From Nonomuraea fuscirosea (lineage in GTDB: Bacteria; Actinomycetota; Actinomycetes; Streptosporangiales; Streptosporangiaceae), in NCBI RefSeq assembly GCF_003001935.1, contig NZ_PVNG01000025.1:162632-226631 (forward strand): DNA of 64,000 nucleotides, written 5' to 3'. Shown one piece after another: positions 23,955 through 33,524 of the stretch. The number at the start of each line of letters is the position of its first letter. Positions within the stretch are counted from its first letter, which is position 1. The position numbers were made by a program, and so were the translations under genes. The notes under the pieces are model-generated. The model was not told the DNA's origin and searched no databases. It saw nothing but the letters and a program-made list of their open reading frames with translations.

Positions 23955-25586
23955 ATGAAGTTTCTCGGCATCAACGCGATCTTCCACGACCCGGCCGCCG
24001 CGCTGGTGGCCGACGGGAGGATCGTCGCCGCGGCGGAGGAGGAGCGCTTCAGCCGGCGCAAGCACGGCAAGCGGCCGCTCGCGTTCTCCGCGTGGGAGCT
24101 GCCGGAGCAGGCGGCCGCGTGGTGCCTGCGGGAGGCGGGGCTCTCCCCCGAGGACATCGACGTCGTCGCCTACTCCTACGACCCGTCCCTGGTGACGGGG
24201 AAGCCGGAGGGCGACTGGGAGGACCTGCGCACCAGGTACGCGGTGCGCGCGCCCGCCTTCCTCGCCACGGCGCTGCCAGGGCTCGACCCCGGCCAGGTCT
24301 CGTACGTGCCGCACCACGTGGCGCACGCCGCCTCGGCCGGGCTGGCCTCCCCCTGGCGCGACTGCGCGGTCCTGGTGTGCGACGGGCGGGGCGAGAGCGT
24401 CTCGCACCTGGCGGGCGCGTACCGGGGCGGCGAGCTGGAGGTCCTGGCCGCGCAGGAGCTGCCGCACTCCCTGGGCCTGATGTACGAGGACGTCACCGAG
24501 CACCTCGGCTTCCTGCGCTCCAGCGACGAGTACAAGGTCATGGCGATGGCCTCCTACGGCGATCCCCGTCACCTGGAGGCGCTGCGCGAGGTGATCTACA
24601 CGACGGGGGACGGCGGGTTCCGCGTCGAGCCGGTCGACTGGAACGTCTACGCCAAGGCGCTGCCGAAGGGCGCCGCCTGGACCTCCGACCACGCCGACCT
24701 GGCCGCCAGCGTGCAGGCCCGGCTGGAGGAGGTGCTGCTGGAGCTGGTGCGCTGGCTGTACGAGCGGACCGGCGCGCGGCGGCTGGCCCTGGCCGGCGGC
24801 GTGGCGCTCAACTGCGTGGCCAACACCAGGCTGCTGGACGAGGGGCCGTTCGCGGAGGTGTGGGTGCAGCCGGCCGCCGGCGACTCCGGCACGGCGCTCG
24901 GCGGGGCGCTGCACCTGGCGCAGGCGTACGGGGAGCCGGCCGGGCCGATGCCGGGCGCGGCGCTGGGGCGCGGCTTCACCGACGAGGAGCTCGGGGCGTG
25001 GCTGGACGTGGCGCGGGTGCCGCACACCCGCCCGGCCGACCTGGCCGCAGCGGTGGCCGCCGAGCTGGCCGCCGACCGGATCGTGGCCTGGTTCCAGGGC
25101 CGCTCGGAGTACGGGCCGCGGGCGCTGGGGCAGCGTTCGCTGCTGGCGCATCCGGGGCACGCGCGCAACACCGAGCGGCTGAACGACGTCAAGGGGCGTG
25201 AGCAGTTCCGGCCCGTCGCGCCGATGGTGCTGGAGTCGCGGGCCGCGGAGATCTTCGGGCGGGGGCCGGTGCCGTCGCCGTACATGCTGTTCGTCCACGA
25301 CGTGCGGCCGGGCTGGGCCGAGCGCATCCCGGCGGTCGTGCACGTGGACGGGACCGCCCGGATCCAGACGATCTCGCCGCGTGAGCAGCCGCTGATGGCG
25401 CGGGTGCTGATCGAGTTCGAGGCGCGGACGGGGCTGCCGGTGGTGGTCAACACGAGCCTCAACACGGCCGGGCGGCCCATGGTGGACGATCCGCGCGACG
25501 CGCTGGAGTGCTTCGGCTCCGCGCCGGTGGACGTGCTGGTCCTGGGGCCTTACCTGGTGCGGCGCGGGGAGGTGTTCGGCTCGTGA
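23955..25586 (+). CDS. Carbamoyltransferase (NodU/CmcH/TobZ family)
   Basis: A 543-residue enzyme that transfers a carbamoyl group from carbamoyl phosphate, via carbamoyl-AMP, to a sugar hydroxyl. The Kae1-like domain starts FLGINAIFHDPAAALV and has the metal-binding histidines in PHHVAHAASAG, with VCDGRGESVSHLAG and EYKVMAMASYGDP. The YrdC-like C-terminal domain has EYGPRALGQRSLLAHPGHAR and EQFRPVAPMVL. This is the first plus-strand gene of the locus. Its stop overlaps the GT2 start (GTGA). The neighbours suggest that a sugar of the glycan is carbamoylated rather than an antibiotic aglycone. Confidence 0.93.
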   Translation: MKFLGINAIFHDPAAALVADGRIVAAAEEERFSRRKHGKRPLAFSAWELPEQAAAWCLREAGLSPEDIDVVAYSYDPSLVTGKPEGDWEDLRTRYAVRAPAFLATALPGLDPGQVSYVPHHVAHAASAGLASPWRDCAVLVCDGRGESVSHLAGAYRGGELEVLAAQELPHSLGLMYEDVTEHLGFLRSSDEYKVMAMASYGDPRHLEALREVIYTTGDGGFRVEPVDWNVYAKALPKGAAWTSDHADLAASVQARLEEVLLELVRWLYERTGARRLALAGGVALNCVANTRLLDEGPFAEVWVQPAAGDSGTALGGALHLAQAYGEPAGPMPGAALGRGFTDEELGAWLDVARVPHTRPADLAAAVAAELAADRIVAWFQGRSEYGPRALGQRSLLAHPGHARNTERLNDVKGREQFRPVAPMVLESRAAEIFGRGPVPSPYMLFVHDVRPGWAERIPAVVHVDGTARIQTISPREQPLMARVLIEFEARTGLPVVVNTSLNTAGRPMVDDPRDALECFGSAPVDVLVLGPYLVRRGEVFGS

Positions 25587-26605
25587 TCACCGTGGTGATC
25601 CCCACCATCGGTCGGGCCACGCTGCCCGCCACGCTGGCGGCCGTGGGTCCGGGCCTGCCGGTGATCGTGGTGGACGACAGGAAGGACGCGCCCGCGCCGC
25701 TCGGGCTGCCCGATCGCGTACGTGTCGTGCGGTCGGGCGGACGGGGGCCGGCGGCGGCGCGCAACGCCGGATGGCGGGCCGCGGACACGCCGTGGGTGGT
25801 GTTCCTGGACGACGACGTGCTGCCCCAGCCCGGGTGGGCCGAGGCGGTGTGGAAGGACCTGGTGGACCTGCCCGACGACGTGGGCGGCAGCCAGGGGCGC
25901 GTCGTGGTGCCGCTGCCGGCCGGGCGGCCGCCCACCGACGCCGAGCGGAACACCGCCGGGCTGGCCGGGGCGCTGTGGGTGACGGCCGACATGGCCTACC
26001 GGCGCGCCGCGCTTGAGGCTTCCCGCGGGTTCGACGAGCGCTTTCCCCGCGCGTACCGGGAGGACGCCGACCTGGCGCTGCGGATGACGCGGGCCGGATG
26101 GCGGCTGGTGCGGGGCGGGCGGGTGACGGAGCATCCGGTGCGGGCCGACGGGTTCTGGGCCAGCGTGCGCTTCCAGCGGGGCAACGCCGACGACGCGCTC
26201 ATGCGGCGGCTGCACGGCCCGGCGTGGCGCGCGGCCATCGGCGGCGCGCCGGGCCGGCTGCGCACGCACGCCGCCACGACGGCGGCCGGCCTCGCGGCGC
26301 TGCTCCTCACCGCCGCCACGGCCGCCGCCGCGCCGCCTGTCCGGGCCTGGAGGCGGCCGCTCTGGAGGCGGTCACGCATCTCCACCCGGCCGCTCGGGCC
26401 TGCCCCGGCCGCTCGGGTGGTGCCGATGCTGGCGGTGGCCGCCGGGGGTGCGTGGGCGGCGCTGACCGCGGAGTTCGCGTGGCGGCGGATCGCCCCGGGG
26501 CCGCGGACGCCGGCCGAGGTGCTGCGGATGGCCGTCACCAGTGTGCTGATCCCGCCGGTCGCCGTCGCGCACCGGCTGCGGGGGGAATGGAAGGTGCGCC
26601 GATGA
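25583..26605 (+). CDS. Family 2 glycosyltransferase with C-terminal membrane segments
   Basis: A 340-residue GT-A enzyme. ITVVIPTIGRATLPATL begins the domain; the DxD motif is FLDDDVLPQPGWAE and the acceptor region has REDADLALRMTRAGW. After residue ~225 two hydrophobic segments (AAGLAALLLTAATAAAA; VVPMLAVAAGGAWAALTAEF) suggest membrane attachment, so it may act on a lipid-linked acceptor. GTG 25583 overlaps the carbamoyltransferase stop and its own stop overlaps the next ATG (ATGA), placing it in a tightly coupled operon. Confidence 0.9.
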   Translation: MITVVIPTIGRATLPATLAAVGPGLPVIVVDDRKDAPAPLGLPDRVRVVRSGGRGPAAARNAGWRAADTPWVVFLDDDVLPQPGWAEAVWKDLVDLPDDVGGSQGRVVVPLPAGRPPTDAERNTAGLAGALWVTADMAYRRAALEASRGFDERFPRAYREDADLALRMTRAGWRLVRGGRVTEHPVRADGFWASVRFQRGNADDALMRRLHGPAWRAAIGGAPGRLRTHAATTAAGLAALLLTAATAAAAPPVRAWRRPLWRRSRISTRPLGPAPAARVVPMLAVAAGGAWAALTAEFAWRRIAPGPRTPAEVLRMAVTSVLIPPVAVAHRLRGEWKVRR

Positions 26606-27903
26606 GACGCCCGGCCTCGGACCACACCACCCCTGACCCACCGGTCAGGACCAAGAACCCGAACCGCGGCACCGCGACCCGCGGCGCCGGCAATCGCGGC
26701 ACCGCGAGCCGGAGCGCCCCAACCCGGAGTGCCGCGAACCCGAGCGCCGTAACCCCGAGCCCCGCAACTCCGAGCCCCGCGAACCCCGGCGCGCCGAGCC
26801 GGAACGGCCGGAGCCGGAGCGCTTCCGACGCGTCCGTGAGCGCCGGGACGGGCCGGGGCCGGGCGGCTCGGGACCGGGGGTGTGTGCTGGTGGCGCGGCT
26901 GGACGACGCCGGTGACGTGCTGCTGGCCGGGCCGGCGGTGCGGGCCGTGCGGACGCGGGCCCGGGAGGTGGTCTTCCTGGCCGGCCCGAACGGGCGGGCC
27001 GCGGCCGAGGTGCTGCCCGGCGTGGACCGGGTGATCACCTGGGACGCCCCGTGGATCGACCACACCCCGCCACCCGTCACCAGGAAGCTGGTCGGGGACC
27101 TCGCCGATCGGCTCGGCGGCGTGGACGAGGCGGTGCTGCTGACCTCGTTCCACCAGTCGGCGCTGCCGCTGGCGCTGCTGCTCAGGCTGGCGGGGGTGGC
27201 CAGGATCAGCGCGATCAGCAACGACTATCCGGGCTCGCTGCTCGACGTGCGCCACCAGGTGGACGAGAGCGTGGACGTGCCGGAGGCGGAGCGGATGCTG
27301 GCGGTCGCCGAGGCCGCCGGGTTCCGGCTGGAGGACGGCGACGACGGCAAACTCGCTGTTCAGCGGCCATTGCCGGATATAGCGAAATTTCTAGGGCACT
27401 GTCTAGGCGTCGGCGCCGATGCCGGCAAAGGCGCGTACGTCGTGGTGCACCCGGGGACATCGGCCCCCGCCAGGACCTGGTCCGCCGAGAGCCACCGGCG
27501 GACGGTCAAGGAGCTGGCGGAGGACGGGCACCAGGTCGTCGTGACCGGAACGGAACGTGACCTCACCGCCTTCGTGGCCGCCGACGTCGCCGTCGACCTG
27601 GGCGGCGTGACCACATTCGCGGAACTGGCCGCCGTGATCGAACGCGCCGGCGTGCTCGTGGCGGGCAACACCGGCCCCGCGCACCTGGCCGCGGCGGTCG
27701 GCACCCCGGTCGTGAGCCTGTTCTCCCCCGTCGTCCCGGCGGCGCGGTGGGCCCCGTACGGCGTGCCCACGGTGCTGCTGGGCGATCAGCGCGCGCCCTG
27801 CCGTGGCAGCAGGGCGCGCGTCTGCCCGGTACCCGGGCACCCGTGCCTGTCCCAAGTGACGAGCGAGCAGGTGGTCAAGGCAGTGAGGGAGCTGACGCAG
27901 TGA
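26602..27903 (+). CDS. Family 9 glycosyltransferase (heptosyltransferase-like) with disordered N-terminal extension
   Basis: A 433-residue protein. From about residue 90 it matches GT9: CVLVARLDDAGDVLLAGPAV, the donor motif VVHPGTSAPARTW and AGVLVAGNTGPAHLAAAVGT with PVVSLFSPV. GT9 enzymes usually transfer ADP-heptose. The first ~85 residues are Thr/Ser/Asn/Arg/Pro-rich and repetitive (NRGTATRGAGNRGTASRS, TPSPATPSPANPG) and are not part of the family fold. ATG 26602 overlaps the upstream stop; a start nearer the GT9 domain would lose the coupling. Its stop overlaps the next GTG (GTGA). Confidence 0.88.
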   Translation: MRRPASDHTTPDPPVRTKNPNRGTATRGAGNRGTASRSAPTRSAANPSAVTPSPATPSPANPGAPSRNGRSRSASDASVSAGTGRGRAARDRGCVLVARLDDAGDVLLAGPAVRAVRTRAREVVFLAGPNGRAAAEVLPGVDRVITWDAPWIDHTPPPVTRKLVGDLADRLGGVDEAVLLTSFHQSALPLALLLRLAGVARISAISNDYPGSLLDVRHQVDESVDVPEAERMLAVAEAAGFRLEDGDDGKLAVQRPLPDIAKFLGHCLGVGADAGKGAYVVVHPGTSAPARTWSAESHRRTVKELAEDGHQVVVTGTERDLTAFVAADVAVDLGGVTTFAELAAVIERAGVLVAGNTGPAHLAAAVGTPVVSLFSPVVPAARWAPYGVPTVLLGDQRAPCRGSRARVCPVPGHPCLSQVTSEQVVKAVRELTQ

Positions 27904-29087
27904 AGGTCGATCTCATCTCGGAGCACGCGGACCCGCTGGCGGCGATCGGCGGGGTGGACTCCGGCGGCCAGAACGTCCACGTCGCCAGGCTGGCGCTGGC
28001 CCTCGCCGACCGGGGGCACACGGTCGTCGTGCACACCCGGCGCTCGTCCGCGTCCCAGCCGGGCTCCGTGCGGCTGGCCGGGGGCGTCACGGTCGAGTAC
28101 GTCACGGCCGGCCCCGCGCAACGCGTCCCGAAGGACGAGCTGTCCGCGTACATGCCGGAGTTCACCGAGCGGCTGGCCAGGAGCTGGGCGGTCCGGCCGC
28201 CGGACGTGGTGCACGCGCACTTCTGGATGAGCGGGCAGGCGGCGCTGCGGGCGGCCGGCGGGATCCCGGTGGTGCAGACCTTCCACGCGCTCGGCACGGT
28301 CAAGCGCCGCTGGCAGGGCGAGGCCGACACCAGCCCGGCGCACCGGATCGAGACCGAGCGCGAGATCGGCCTGCGCGCCGACGCCGTGCTGGCCACGTGC
28401 GGCGACGAGGTGCGCGAGCTGTGCGCGATGGGCATCCCCGAGCACCGGATCGCGGTCGTGCCGTGCGGGGTGGACCTGGAGGCGTTCCGCCCGGACGGGC
28501 CGGTGGCGCCGCGTACGGAACGGCCGCTCGTGCTCAGCATCGGCCGGATGGTGCCGCGCAAGGGCGTGGACACCGTGCTGCGGGCGATGCGCCAGCTGCC
28601 CGGCGCCGACCTGGTGATCGCCGGCGGCGGCCACGGCGACGAGGAGGCCGTCCGGCTGCGCGAGCTGGCCGAGGGGTACGGGATGGGCCACCGCGTGCAC
28701 GTCATCGGCAGCGTGCCGCGCACGCACGTGCCCGCGCTGATGCGCTCGGCCGACGTGGTGGTGTCGGTGCCCTGGTACGAGCCGTTCGGCATGGTGCCGG
28801 TGGAGGCCATGGCGTGCGGCGTGCCGGTCGTGGCCTCGGCGGTCGGCGGTCACCTGGACACGGTCGCCGGCGCCGGCGTGCTGGTGCCGCCGCGCCGGCC
28901 GCGCGCCCTGGCCAGGGCGATCGAGGAGGTGCTCGGCGACGCCGGGCGGCGGGCGGAGCTCGGCGCGGCGGGGGCCCGCCGGGCCCGCGAGCGCTACGGC
29001 TGGCCCCGGGTGGCCGAACGCACCGAGGCCGTGTACACGCAGGTCATGGACGGAAAGGTCGGCCGGCTCGCGGCCCTGGGGGGTTGA
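27900..29087 (+). CDS. Family 4 glycosyltransferase
   Basis: A 395-residue GT-B enzyme. The N-terminal GGVDSGGQNVHVARLALALA loop is typical of GT4 members such as MshA and sucrose-phosphate synthases. The acceptor domain has VVHAHFWMSGQAAL, the hinge VVPCGVDLEAFRP and the donor domain VSVPWYEPFGMVPVEAMACG with the paired glutamates. The GTG start overlaps the preceding GT9 stop. It lies between the two GT9-type enzymes and the heptose-activation genes. Donor and acceptor are unknown. Confidence 0.9.
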   Translation: MKVDLISEHADPLAAIGGVDSGGQNVHVARLALALADRGHTVVVHTRRSSASQPGSVRLAGGVTVEYVTAGPAQRVPKDELSAYMPEFTERLARSWAVRPPDVVHAHFWMSGQAALRAAGGIPVVQTFHALGTVKRRWQGEADTSPAHRIETEREIGLRADAVLATCGDEVRELCAMGIPEHRIAVVPCGVDLEAFRPDGPVAPRTERPLVLSIGRMVPRKGVDTVLRAMRQLPGADLVIAGGGHGDEEAVRLRELAEGYGMGHRVHVIGSVPRTHVPALMRSADVVVSVPWYEPFGMVPVEAMACGVPVVASAVGGHLDTVAGAGVLVPPRRPRALARAIEEVLGDAGRRAELGAAGARRARERYGWPRVAERTEAVYTQVMDGKVGRLAALGG

Positions 29088-29089
29088 TC

Positions 29090-29638
29090 ATGGATGCCCA
29101 TCTGGAGAAGCTCTGGAACACCCTGGAGAAGGTCGACGACCACGCGGTCGCCGTCCGGGCCTGGGGCGGCCGGCTGGCCGGGGTGCTGGCCGCCGGCGGC
29201 AGGCTGCTGGCCTGCGGCAACGGCGGCTCGGCGGCCGAGGCCCAGCACCTGACGGCCGAACTCGTCGGCAGGTTCCGGCAGGACCGTCGGCCGTACGCGG
29301 CGATCCCGCTGCACGCGGACGGCTCGTCGCTGACGGCGATCGCGAACGACTTCGGCGCCGACGAGGTCTACGCCCGCCAGGTGCTCGCGCACGGGCGCGA
29401 GGGCGACGTGCTGATCTGCCTGTCCACCAGCGGCGGCAGCCCGAACGTGCTGGCCGCGGCCAGGGCGGCCCGGGTGGCCGGGATGACGGCGTGGGGCATG
29501 ACGGGGCCGGGGCCGAACCCGCTGTCGGAGCTGTGCGACGAGGCCGTCGCCGTGCCCGCCGCGGAGACGGCCACCGTCCAGGAGGTGCACCTGGCGCTGA
29601 TCCACCTGCTGTGCGACGCGGTGGAGGAGGCGCTGTGA
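29090..29638 (+). CDS. gmhA: Sedoheptulose-7-phosphate isomerase (GmhA-like, SIS domain)
   Basis: A 182-residue SIS-fold isomerase converting sedoheptulose 7-phosphate to D-glycero-manno-heptose 7-phosphate. The phosphate-binding loops are CGNGGSAAEAQHL and LSTSGGSPNVLAA. The catalytic Glu/His pair of GmhA appears as AEAQHLTAELVGRF and the C-terminal VQEVHLALIHLLCD. It starts 3 nt after the GT4 stop and its own stop overlaps the HldE start (GTGA). This is the first committed step of nucleotide-heptose synthesis. Confidence 0.92.
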   Translation: MDAHLEKLWNTLEKVDDHAVAVRAWGGRLAGVLAAGGRLLACGNGGSAAEAQHLTAELVGRFRQDRRPYAAIPLHADGSSLTAIANDFGADEVYARQVLAHGREGDVLICLSTSGGSPNVLAAARAARVAGMTAWGMTGPGPNPLSELCDEAVAVPAAETATVQEVHLALIHLLCDAVEEAL

Positions 29639-30972
29639 GGAACGGGCCGCTCGTCGTCATCGGCGACACCCTGCTCGACGTGGACGTCGAGGGCGACGCC
29701 GAACGGCTGTGCCCCGACGCTCCCGTGCCGGTGGTGGCGGTGTCGGCGGAGCAGGCCCGTCCCGGCGGTGCCGGCCTGGCGGCGCTGCTGGCCGCCAGGG
29801 ACGGCGCCGACGTCGTGCTGATCACCGCGCTCGGCGACGACGCCGACGGCCACCGGCTGTGCGGGCTGCTGTCGCGGGAGCTCGACCTGGTCGGACTGGC
29901 CCTGCGCGGCGGCACCGTACGCAAGACGCGGGTCAGGTCGGGCGGCCAGACGCTGGTCAGGCTGGACACCGGCGACGGCAGGGCGCGTCCTTCGCCCACC
30001 GCGCAGGCGGCCGAGGCGATCGCGGCGGCGGGCGCGGTGCTGGTCTCCGACTACGGCAGAGGCGTGGCCAGGATGGCCCGCGAGCTGCTGTGCGGCACCG
30101 GCGTGCCGGTGGTGTGGGACCCGCATCCGCTCGGTGAGCAGCCGATGCCGGGCTGCGCCCTGCTGACGCCGAGCGAGGCGGAGGCCAGGGCGTGGTGCCG
30201 GTCCGGCTACCACGGCCCCGACCAGGCGGCCCGCCACCTGGTACGGGAGCTGCGGGCGGCGGCGGTGGCCGTCACGACCGGCGAGCGCGGAGCCGCGCTG
30301 GCCGTCGGGGGCGGCGCGCTGACCCGGGTGCCGTGCCCGCTGCGGGCGCACGGCCGGGACGCCTGCGGGGCGGGCGACCGCCTGGCCGGCGCCGTGGCGC
30401 TGGCGCTGCTGGCCGGCGCGAGTGTCGAGGAGGCGGTCACGATCGGCGTGGCCGAGGCCTCGCGCTTCGTCGAGCGCGGCGGCGCCGCGTCCGTGCGGGT
30501 GCGGGAGCAGCGGCTCGGCGACCGGCCGCGCACGGCGCTGGAGGTGGCCGGGCTCACCCGGGCCCACGGCGGCCGGCTGATCGCCACCGGCGGCTGCTTC
30601 GACCTGCTGCACGCGGGGCACGTGAGCCTGCTGCGGCGGGCCAGGGCGCTGGGCGACGCGCTCGTCGTCTGCGTCAACTCCGACGACTCCGTACGCCGGT
30701 TGAAAGGCCCGGCCAGGCCCGTCGTGGACGTGCACGACCGGGTCGAGGTGCTGCGGGCCCTGGGCTGCGTGGACGCGGTGGTGGTGTTCGACGAGGACAC
30801 CCCCGCGGCCGTCATCGAGCAGCTGCGGCCCGACGTGTGGGTGAAGGGCGGCGACTACGAGGGGGAGGCGCTGCCCGAGTCCGAGGTCCTCGGCAGGCTC
30901 GGCGCGGAGATCGTCGTGCTGAGCACGCTGCCGGGGCGTTCGACAACCAATCTGATCAGGGAGATCCAGTGA
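29635..30972 (+). CDS. hldE: Bifunctional heptose 7-phosphate kinase / heptose 1-phosphate nucleotidyltransferase (HldE-like)
   Basis: A 445-residue fusion. The PfkB-type kinase (residues ~1-300) has PGGAGLAALLAARDGADV near the substrate site and CGAGDRLAGAVALALLAG with the catalytic Asp in GAGD. The nucleotidyltransferase (~310-445) has GCFDLLHAGHVSLLRRA (HxGH), NSDDSVRRLKGPARPV, VWVKGGDY and STTNLI. Together with the GmhA- and GmhB-like enzymes it completes the route from sedoheptulose 7-phosphate to nucleotide-activated heptose. The PfkB motif reads DACGAGDR instead of the usual DxTGAGDT. The GTG start is coupled to gmhA and the stop to the SDR gene. Confidence 0.92.
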   Translation: MRNGPLVVIGDTLLDVDVEGDAERLCPDAPVPVVAVSAEQARPGGAGLAALLAARDGADVVLITALGDDADGHRLCGLLSRELDLVGLALRGGTVRKTRVRSGGQTLVRLDTGDGRARPSPTAQAAEAIAAAGAVLVSDYGRGVARMARELLCGTGVPVVWDPHPLGEQPMPGCALLTPSEAEARAWCRSGYHGPDQAARHLVRELRAAAVAVTTGERGAALAVGGGALTRVPCPLRAHGRDACGAGDRLAGAVALALLAGASVEEAVTIGVAEASRFVERGGAASVRVREQRLGDRPRTALEVAGLTRAHGGRLIATGGCFDLLHAGHVSLLRRARALGDALVVCVNSDDSVRRLKGPARPVVDVHDRVEVLRALGCVDAVVVFDEDTPAAVIEQLRPDVWVKGGDYEGEALPESEVLGRLGAEIVVLSTLPGRSTTNLIREIQ

Positions 30973-31643
30973 ACGTATTGATCACCGGGGGCGCGTCCGG
31001 GCTCGGCCTGGCCACGGCCGAGGCCGTGGAGAAGGAGGGCTGGAAAGCGCTCGTCGTGGACGTCCGCGAGCCCGACCAGCGCTTCGAGCACGTGACGGCG
31101 GATCTGGCCGATCGCGGGGAGGCCGAGCGGGCGGTGCGCGAGCTGGCCGAGCGGGCCGGCGGCCTGGACGCCGTCGTGACGGCGGCCGGCATCGACGCGT
31201 GCGGGCGGCTGGAGGACGTGCCGGCCGCGGACTGGGAGCGGGTGATCCAGGTGAACCTGCTGGGCACGGCCGCGGTCGTCCGGGCGGCGCTGCCGTACCT
31301 GAAGCACACCCGCGGCAAGGTCGTCACCTGCGCCTCGACGCTGGGGCTGCGGCCGCTCAGCGACGCCTCGGCGTACTCGGCCTCGAAGTTCGGCGTCGTC
31401 GGCTTCACCAGGGGGCTGGCGATCGAGACGCGCGGGGAGGTGGGGGTGACCCTGCTGATTCCCGGCGGCATGCGGACGAGCTTCTTCGACGGTCGTCCGG
31501 AACAGTACAAACCGGGCCCGGAGGCCGGGCTGAACGATCCGGCGCACGTGGCCCAGGCCGTGGTGTTCGCGCTGCGGCAGCCCGCGGGTTGCGAGGTGAG
31601 AGAGCTCGTCGTCTGCCCGTCCACGGAGACGTCATGGCCCTAG
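30969..31643 (+). CDS. Short-chain dehydrogenase/reductase in heptose-glycan locus
   Basis: A 224-residue classical SDR. Cofactor motif is TGGASGLGLATAEAV, the NAG-equivalent is VTAAGIDACG, the catalytic Ser is in VTCASTLGL and the YxxxK motif is YSASKFG. The Asp at the end of beta-2 (VVDVREPDQ) suggests NAD(H) preference. The GTG start overlaps the HldE stop and its last 10 bp overlap the next GT9 gene. It may oxidise or reduce the heptose moiety, or supply the missing HldD-like epimerisation, but neither is shown by the sequence. Confidence 0.88.
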   Translation: MNVLITGGASGLGLATAEAVEKEGWKALVVDVREPDQRFEHVTADLADRGEAERAVRELAERAGGLDAVVTAAGIDACGRLEDVPAADWERVIQVNLLGTAAVVRAALPYLKHTRGKVVTCASTLGLRPLSDASAYSASKFGVVGFTRGLAIETRGEVGVTLLIPGGMRTSFFDGRPEQYKPGPEAGLNDPAHVAQAVVFALRQPAGCEVRELVVCPSTETSWP

Positions 31644-32502
31644 AGCTGCTGGCGCTGCGCGGGCTCGGCCTGGGCGACCTGCTCACGGCCGTGCCCGCCC
31701 TGCGGGCCCTGCGCCAGGCCTTTCCCGGGCACCGCATCACGCTGGCCGCCCCGCGCGCGCTGGGCGACCTGCTGCCGCTGATCGGCGCGGTGGACGACCA
31801 GGTGGACGTGTCGGGGCCGGGTCCGGTGCCGTTCGAGCGGCCGGACATCGCGGTCAACCTGCACGGGAAGGGGCCGCAGAGCATCGAGGCGCTGCGGCGT
31901 ACCGATCCCGGGCGGCTGATCGGCTTCGGCACCGGCCCGCCGTGGCAGGACGGCGTGCACGAGGTGCGGCGCTGGTGCGGCCTGCTGGAGTGGCACGGCA
32001 TCCCCGCCGACCCGGCGGACCTGACGCTGGGCGTCTCCGACCGTACGGGGCCCGCGATCGTCCATCCGGGCGCCGCGTACCCGGCGCGGCGCTGGCCTCC
32101 CGAGCGGTTCGCCGAGGTGGCCGCGGCGCTGGACGACGTGGTCGTCACCGGGAACGAGGCGGAGGTGCCGCTGGCCGCGAAGGTGGCCGAGCTGGCCGGG
32201 CTGCCGCCCGAGCGGATGCTGGCCGGGCGCACCCGCCTGGCCGACCTGATCGACCTGGTCAGCAGGTCGCGGCTGGTGGTCTGCGGCGACACCGGCGTGG
32301 CCCATCTGGCCACGGCCTTCTGTGTGCCGTCGGTGGTGCTGTTCGGCCCGGTCTCCCCCGCTCTGTGGGGGCCGCCGCCGGGCTGGCGGCACGTGCCGCT
32401 GTGGGCGGGCAGGACGGGTGATCCGCACGGGGAGCGGGTGGACCCGGGCCTGTTGCGGATCGAGGTATCTGAAGTGGTCGAGGCTGCCTTGGAGGTCACG
32501 TC

Positions 32503-32506
<4 letters not shown>
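31634..32506 (+). CDS. Family 9 glycosyltransferase (heptosyltransferase-like)
   Basis: A 290-residue compact GT9 enzyme. The N-terminus LALRGLGLGDLLTAVPALRA has the family glycine-rich acceptor-domain signature (GDLL). The donor motif is AIVHPGAAYPARRWPPERF and the C-terminal motif is VVCGDTGVAHLATAFCVPSV followed by VLFGPV. Unlike the other GT9 in this operon, it has no N-terminal extension. ATG 31634 lies inside the SDR gene (10-bp overlap) and its stop overlaps the next ATG. Two GT9 enzymes beside gmhA/hldE/gmhB suggest at least two heptose transfers. Confidence 0.92.
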
Positions 32507-33477
<971 letters not shown>

Positions 33478-33524
33478 CGCCGGCGCGTCGTCCTGGGGCG
33501 CGTCCCCTGCAGGCTGAGGCGCGG

